Assembly (NCBI GenBank): GCA_965225625.1
Contig: CBDDBH010000031.1
Coordinates: 1 to 64,000, forward strand
DNA from: CBDDBH01 sp965225625
GTDB lineage: Bacteria > Pseudomonadota > Gammaproteobacteria > JADZEE01
Reading direction: 5' to 3'
Length of the DNA: 64,000 nt
The translations under genes were made by a program, and so were the position numbers. The notes below the pieces were generated by a model. The model made no database searches, was not told the DNA's origin, and saw only the letters and a program-made list of their open reading frames with translations. Position 1 is the stretch's first letter. Each line of letters opens with the position of its first letter. Below are positions 61,896 to 64,000 of this stretch, piece by piece.

Positions 61896-62543
61896 GTGGC
61901 TATTTACCAACAAATGCATATGAAAGGGCTGAACGGTATCTTAGTGTTCTGTTTGCTACTTGGCGTCGCCCTGCAGGCATCCGCAGCCACAGAAAACGAA
62001 ACAGCCGACGCGGTCGTGGACCGACTCCACAGCACGCTGCTTGATGTAATGCGCACAGGCGAGAAGCTTGGGTATGACGGCCGGCTCGATCATCTGGCGC
62101 CCGTGATCCATTCCAGCTTCGATTTCCAGACTATCGCACGCATCGTCATCGGCAGGCATTGGAAGCAGTTAAGCGAGCAGCAAAAAGCCAACTTTCTTGA
62201 TGTATTCTCACAACTTAGCACAGCCACCTACGCGGCGCGTTTCGACACATTCAACGGCGAGTCGTTCCGACTTGTTGGCACCGAACCGCAAAAGCGTGAC
62301 CATGTGCTGGTAAAGACGGAACTACTGAAGAATGACGGCAAGACAATTGCTCTGTCTTATCGGGTTCGGCCCACCGACGACGGGCACTGGCTAATTATCA
62401 ATGTCATCGCTGAAGGGGTGAGCGATCTATCGCTAAAGCGCTCCGATTATTCGGCCGTTATACGGGATCGGGGATTTGATGAATTGCTAACGCGGCTGAA
62501 AAACAAGATTTCTGATTACCAATCGGGCGGGGCCGCCGACTGA
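61896..62543 (+). CDS. hpnM: HpnM, MlaC/Ttg2D-like periplasmic lipid-binding protein
   Basis: The start is uncertain: GTG at 61896 lies only 2 nt after GGAGG, while ATGs at 61914 and 61920 are also possible; the last opens directly into the signal peptide MKGLNGILVFCLLLGVALQA (cleavage near ASA-AT). The mature part has the MlaC fold pattern (IHSSFDFQTIARIVIGRHWK, LSEQQKANFLDVFSQLSTAT, LVKTELLKNDGKTIALSYRV, LSLKRSDYSAVIRDRGFDEL). MlaC proteins carry phospholipids through the periplasm; the HpnM branch is linked to hopanoids. It is followed by mlaA. Confidence 0.9.
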   Translation: MAIYQQMHMKGLNGILVFCLLLGVALQASAATENETADAVVDRLHSTLLDVMRTGEKLGYDGRLDHLAPVIHSSFDFQTIARIVIGRHWKQLSEQQKANFLDVFSQLSTATYAARFDTFNGESFRLVGTEPQKRDHVLVKTELLKNDGKTIALSYRVRPTDDGHWLIINVIAEGVSDLSLKRSDYSAVIRDRGFDELLTRLKNKISDYQSGGAAD

Positions 62544-62624
62544 CACAAAGAATTTAGCTTTTGAAGTGGCGCACTTTAAGCTAGAATTTGCTATGCTTTG
62601 TTGAGCTGGGACAGAGGTAGAAGG

Positions 62625-63392
62625 ATGATAACAAAGAACTTTTCACGGCTGGCGATTCTGCTTGCCGTCCTGGGGTTGCTCGGCACCTTGAGTGGTTGCG
62701 CGACTAACAAAAATACAGATCCATCGGATCCCCTGGAACCGAGCAACCGTACGTTCTATAAAATCAACGACGGTATCGATGTTAACTTTTTTCAACCTGT
62801 CGCGCGTGGTTACGTCAAGGTCGCGCCGCCTGCAATGCGCAATGGCGTCACCAATTTCTTTGATAATCTCACCTACCTGAACGTTATCCTGAACGATCTA
62901 CTGCAAGGTAAGTTAAAGCAGGGATTCGCTGATTCGGGCCGATTCTTGTTGAACAGTACCTTGGGTTTCGGTGGGATCTTCGACCCGGCTACGCAATGGG
63001 GTCTGGAAACGCACGACGAGGATCTGGGCCAGACTTTTGGCGTTTGGGGCGCCGGCGAAGGCGCTTATCTGGTGCTGCCGTTCTTCGGGCCGGACACGGT
63101 ACGCGATGCGCCCGATCGGGTGACCAGCATGCTGCTTAATCCGCTTTACTATTTCACCAGTACTATCAGTATTCCTCTAACCGTGGTTAATGCGATTAAT
63201 TCGCGCGCCAATCTGTTGGAAGCAACACGCGTACGTGACGAGGCAGCGCTCGATCCCTATACCTTCACGCGCGAAGCATTCCGTCAACGCCGCGTGTTTC
63301 TTATCCACGACGGAAATCCGCCGTCTGAGGGCTTCGAGGAATTCATCGAAGAGGCGGACAGCCTCGATAGTGGCGTTCTGAAAGTATTCTGA
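62625..63392 (+). CDS. mlaA: MlaA/VacJ-family outer-membrane lipoprotein
   Basis: The ATG at 62625 follows AGAAGG and opens a lipoprotein signal (MITKNFSRLAILLAVLGLLG, lipobox LSGC). The mature part has DPLEPSNRTFYKINDGIDVN, NFFDNLTYLNVILNDLLQGK, TLGFGGIFDPATQWGLETHD, EDLGQTFGVWGAGEGAYLVL and PFFGPDTVRDAPDR, all MlaA hallmarks. MlaA lifts misplaced lipids out of the outer membrane leaflet and passes them to MlaC-type carriers such as the HpnM encoded just upstream. Length (255 aa) is normal. Confidence 0.95.
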   Translation: MITKNFSRLAILLAVLGLLGTLSGCATNKNTDPSDPLEPSNRTFYKINDGIDVNFFQPVARGYVKVAPPAMRNGVTNFFDNLTYLNVILNDLLQGKLKQGFADSGRFLLNSTLGFGGIFDPATQWGLETHDEDLGQTFGVWGAGEGAYLVLPFFGPDTVRDAPDRVTSMLLNPLYYFTSTISIPLTVVNAINSRANLLEATRVRDEAALDPYTFTREAFRQRRVFLIHDGNPPSEGFEEFIEEADSLDSGVLKVF

Positions 63393-63395
63393 TCC

Positions 63396-64000
63396 TCAGG
63401 CGTCGCCGCCGATTCGCTCGGCGAGCAGTTCTATCCAGTGCACGACAGGTACCGGAGCCAGTTGCTGTAGGTAGCTAAGGCAGCCTATGTTGGCGGTCGC
63501 AATTACGCTCGGCTGATCACCGCATAGTGCCGCAATCTTGTGTTGTAGGAGTTGTCGGGCTATAGCTGGCTGCAACAATGAATAGCTCCCGGCAGAACCA
63601 CAGCATAGCTCGGAGTCTGTCACTCGGGTTAGTTGAAAACCACAACGGCTTAGCAGCGATTCCACAGTTCCGGAAAGCCCGAGCGCGTGCTGCAGACTGC
63701 ACGGTGCATGGAATGCGATACGCTCAGTGTCATCGGCAAGGTGGAACGCGCCCAATTCAACATCCGCCAAAGCCTCTACCAGATCCCGGCTACGCGACGC
63801 GACTACGGCAGCCTTCTCCGCATAGTCGACGTCATCTTTTAACAAATAGCCATAGTCTTTTATAACTGGCCCGCAACCGCTCGCGCTCACCACGATCGCC
63901 TCCACGCCGTCTTGCAGGTATGGCCACCAGGCATCGATATTGCGGCGCATCTGGCCACGTGCTTCATCGGCTGCAGCCAGATGATGGCTGACAGCGCCAC
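63396..64000 (-). CDS. glycolate oxidase iron-sulfur subunit GlcF-like, C-terminal part
   Basis: The minus-strand frame is open from the stop at 63396 to the right edge (about 201 residues seen). It has GAVSHHLAAADEARGQMRRN, VVSASGCGPVIKDYGYLL, IAFHAPCSLQHALGLSGTVE and ELCCGSAGSYSLLQPAIARQ, the paired CCG cysteine domains of GlcF/heterodisulfide-reductase-type subunits. GlcF passes electrons from glycolate oxidation. The N-terminal ferredoxin part lies beyond the window. It ends convergently, 3 nt from the mlaA stop. Confidence 0.85.
   Translation of the reverse strand, partial: GAVSHHLAAADEARGQMRRNIDAWWPYLQDGVEAIVVSASGCGPVIKDYGYLLKDDVDYAEKAAVVASRSRDLVEALADVELGAFHLADDTERIAFHAPCSLQHALGLSGTVESLLSRCGFQLTRVTDSELCCGSAGSYSLLQPAIARQLLQHKIAALCGDQPSVIATANIGCLSYLQQLAPVPVVHWIELLAERIGGDA

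Overview
The window joins two very different halves. Positions 1 to about 21.4 kb are an accessory region made of nested and broken mobile elements, with a few cargo genes between them. From the tRNA-Thr at 21.4 kb to the right edge lies an orderly chromosomal region: housekeeping blocks (rpsT-murJ-ribF-lspA-ispH, rplU-rpmA-obgE-proB, ispB), a PEP-CTERM/PrsT surface-protein neighbourhood and a large hopanoid and phosphonate gene cluster. The gene order and proteins (divergent rpsT/murJ with a TTG-started rpsT, hpn genes, PEP-CTERM sorting signal, MlaA/HpnM) point to a Gram-negative proteobacterium, most likely a gammaproteobacterium of an environmental lineage. Species cannot be read from the sequence.

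Accessory half, left to right. A Tn3-family transposase (1-2571, running off the left edge) abuts a TonB-dependent receptor that has lost its 5' part. An IS6-family element with recognisable ends (4048-4820) and IS21-type remnants (about 5000-5281) follow. Next is a ParD antitoxin with a clear promoter/operator and a ParE toxin cut off at its C-terminus, fused to a very GC-rich, frame-shifted Toprim primase fragment that ends at a run of 30 C. From 7.6 to 11.0 kb, all on the minus strand, lies the most interesting locus: an intact ParDE pair, an IS3-like insertion, then two TIR-like (ThsB/DUF1863-type) proteins and a small RipA-like membrane protein. A 15-bp repeat carrying the ParE stop codon on both sides of the IS suggests the five genes were once one operon. 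A plasmid replicon remnant (six iteron-like repeats, a DnaA box, truncated RepA) comes next, followed by an IS6 transposase gene split by a group II intron that is itself split by an IS66 remnant. An outer-membrane barrel protein, a transposase tail, a secreted repeat protein and a heparinase II/III-like protein end the accessory half.

Chromosomal half. 21.6-33.5 kb holds an iron-sulfur QueG/reductive-dehalogenase-like protein, a Fur-family regulator, a secreted subtilase, a PEP-CTERM protein, an ICMT-like membrane methyltransferase, the TPR lipoprotein PrsT, an Ala/Lys-rich protein broken by one in-frame stop, and a TPR plus beta-barrel gene broken by a frameshift. 33.5-42.2 kb is housekeeping: peptidoglycan lipid II flippase, lipoprotein signal peptidase, FAD synthesis, isoprenoid precursor synthesis, proline synthesis, ribosomal proteins and polyprenyl diphosphate synthase.

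42.3-63.4 kb is a lipid supercluster. Isoprenoid supply (dxs here, ispH and ispB nearby) feeds squalene synthase and squalene-hopene cyclase; HpnH and HpnG extend the hopane side chain; HpnA and HpnB are hopanoid-associated; HpnN and HpnM with MlaA move lipids between membranes. Inserted into this is a complete 2-aminoethylphosphonate pathway (PEP mutase fused to a nucleotidyltransferase, phosphonopyruvate decarboxylase, AEP transaminase), a second nucleotidyltransferase, a 2OG-Fe(II) oxygenase, a CDP-alcohol phosphotransferase and an LPG-synthase-TM-like membrane protein, so a phosphonolipid or phosphonate-decorated glycan made alongside hopanoids is a reasonable hypothesis. hpnH carries three apparent single-base indels.
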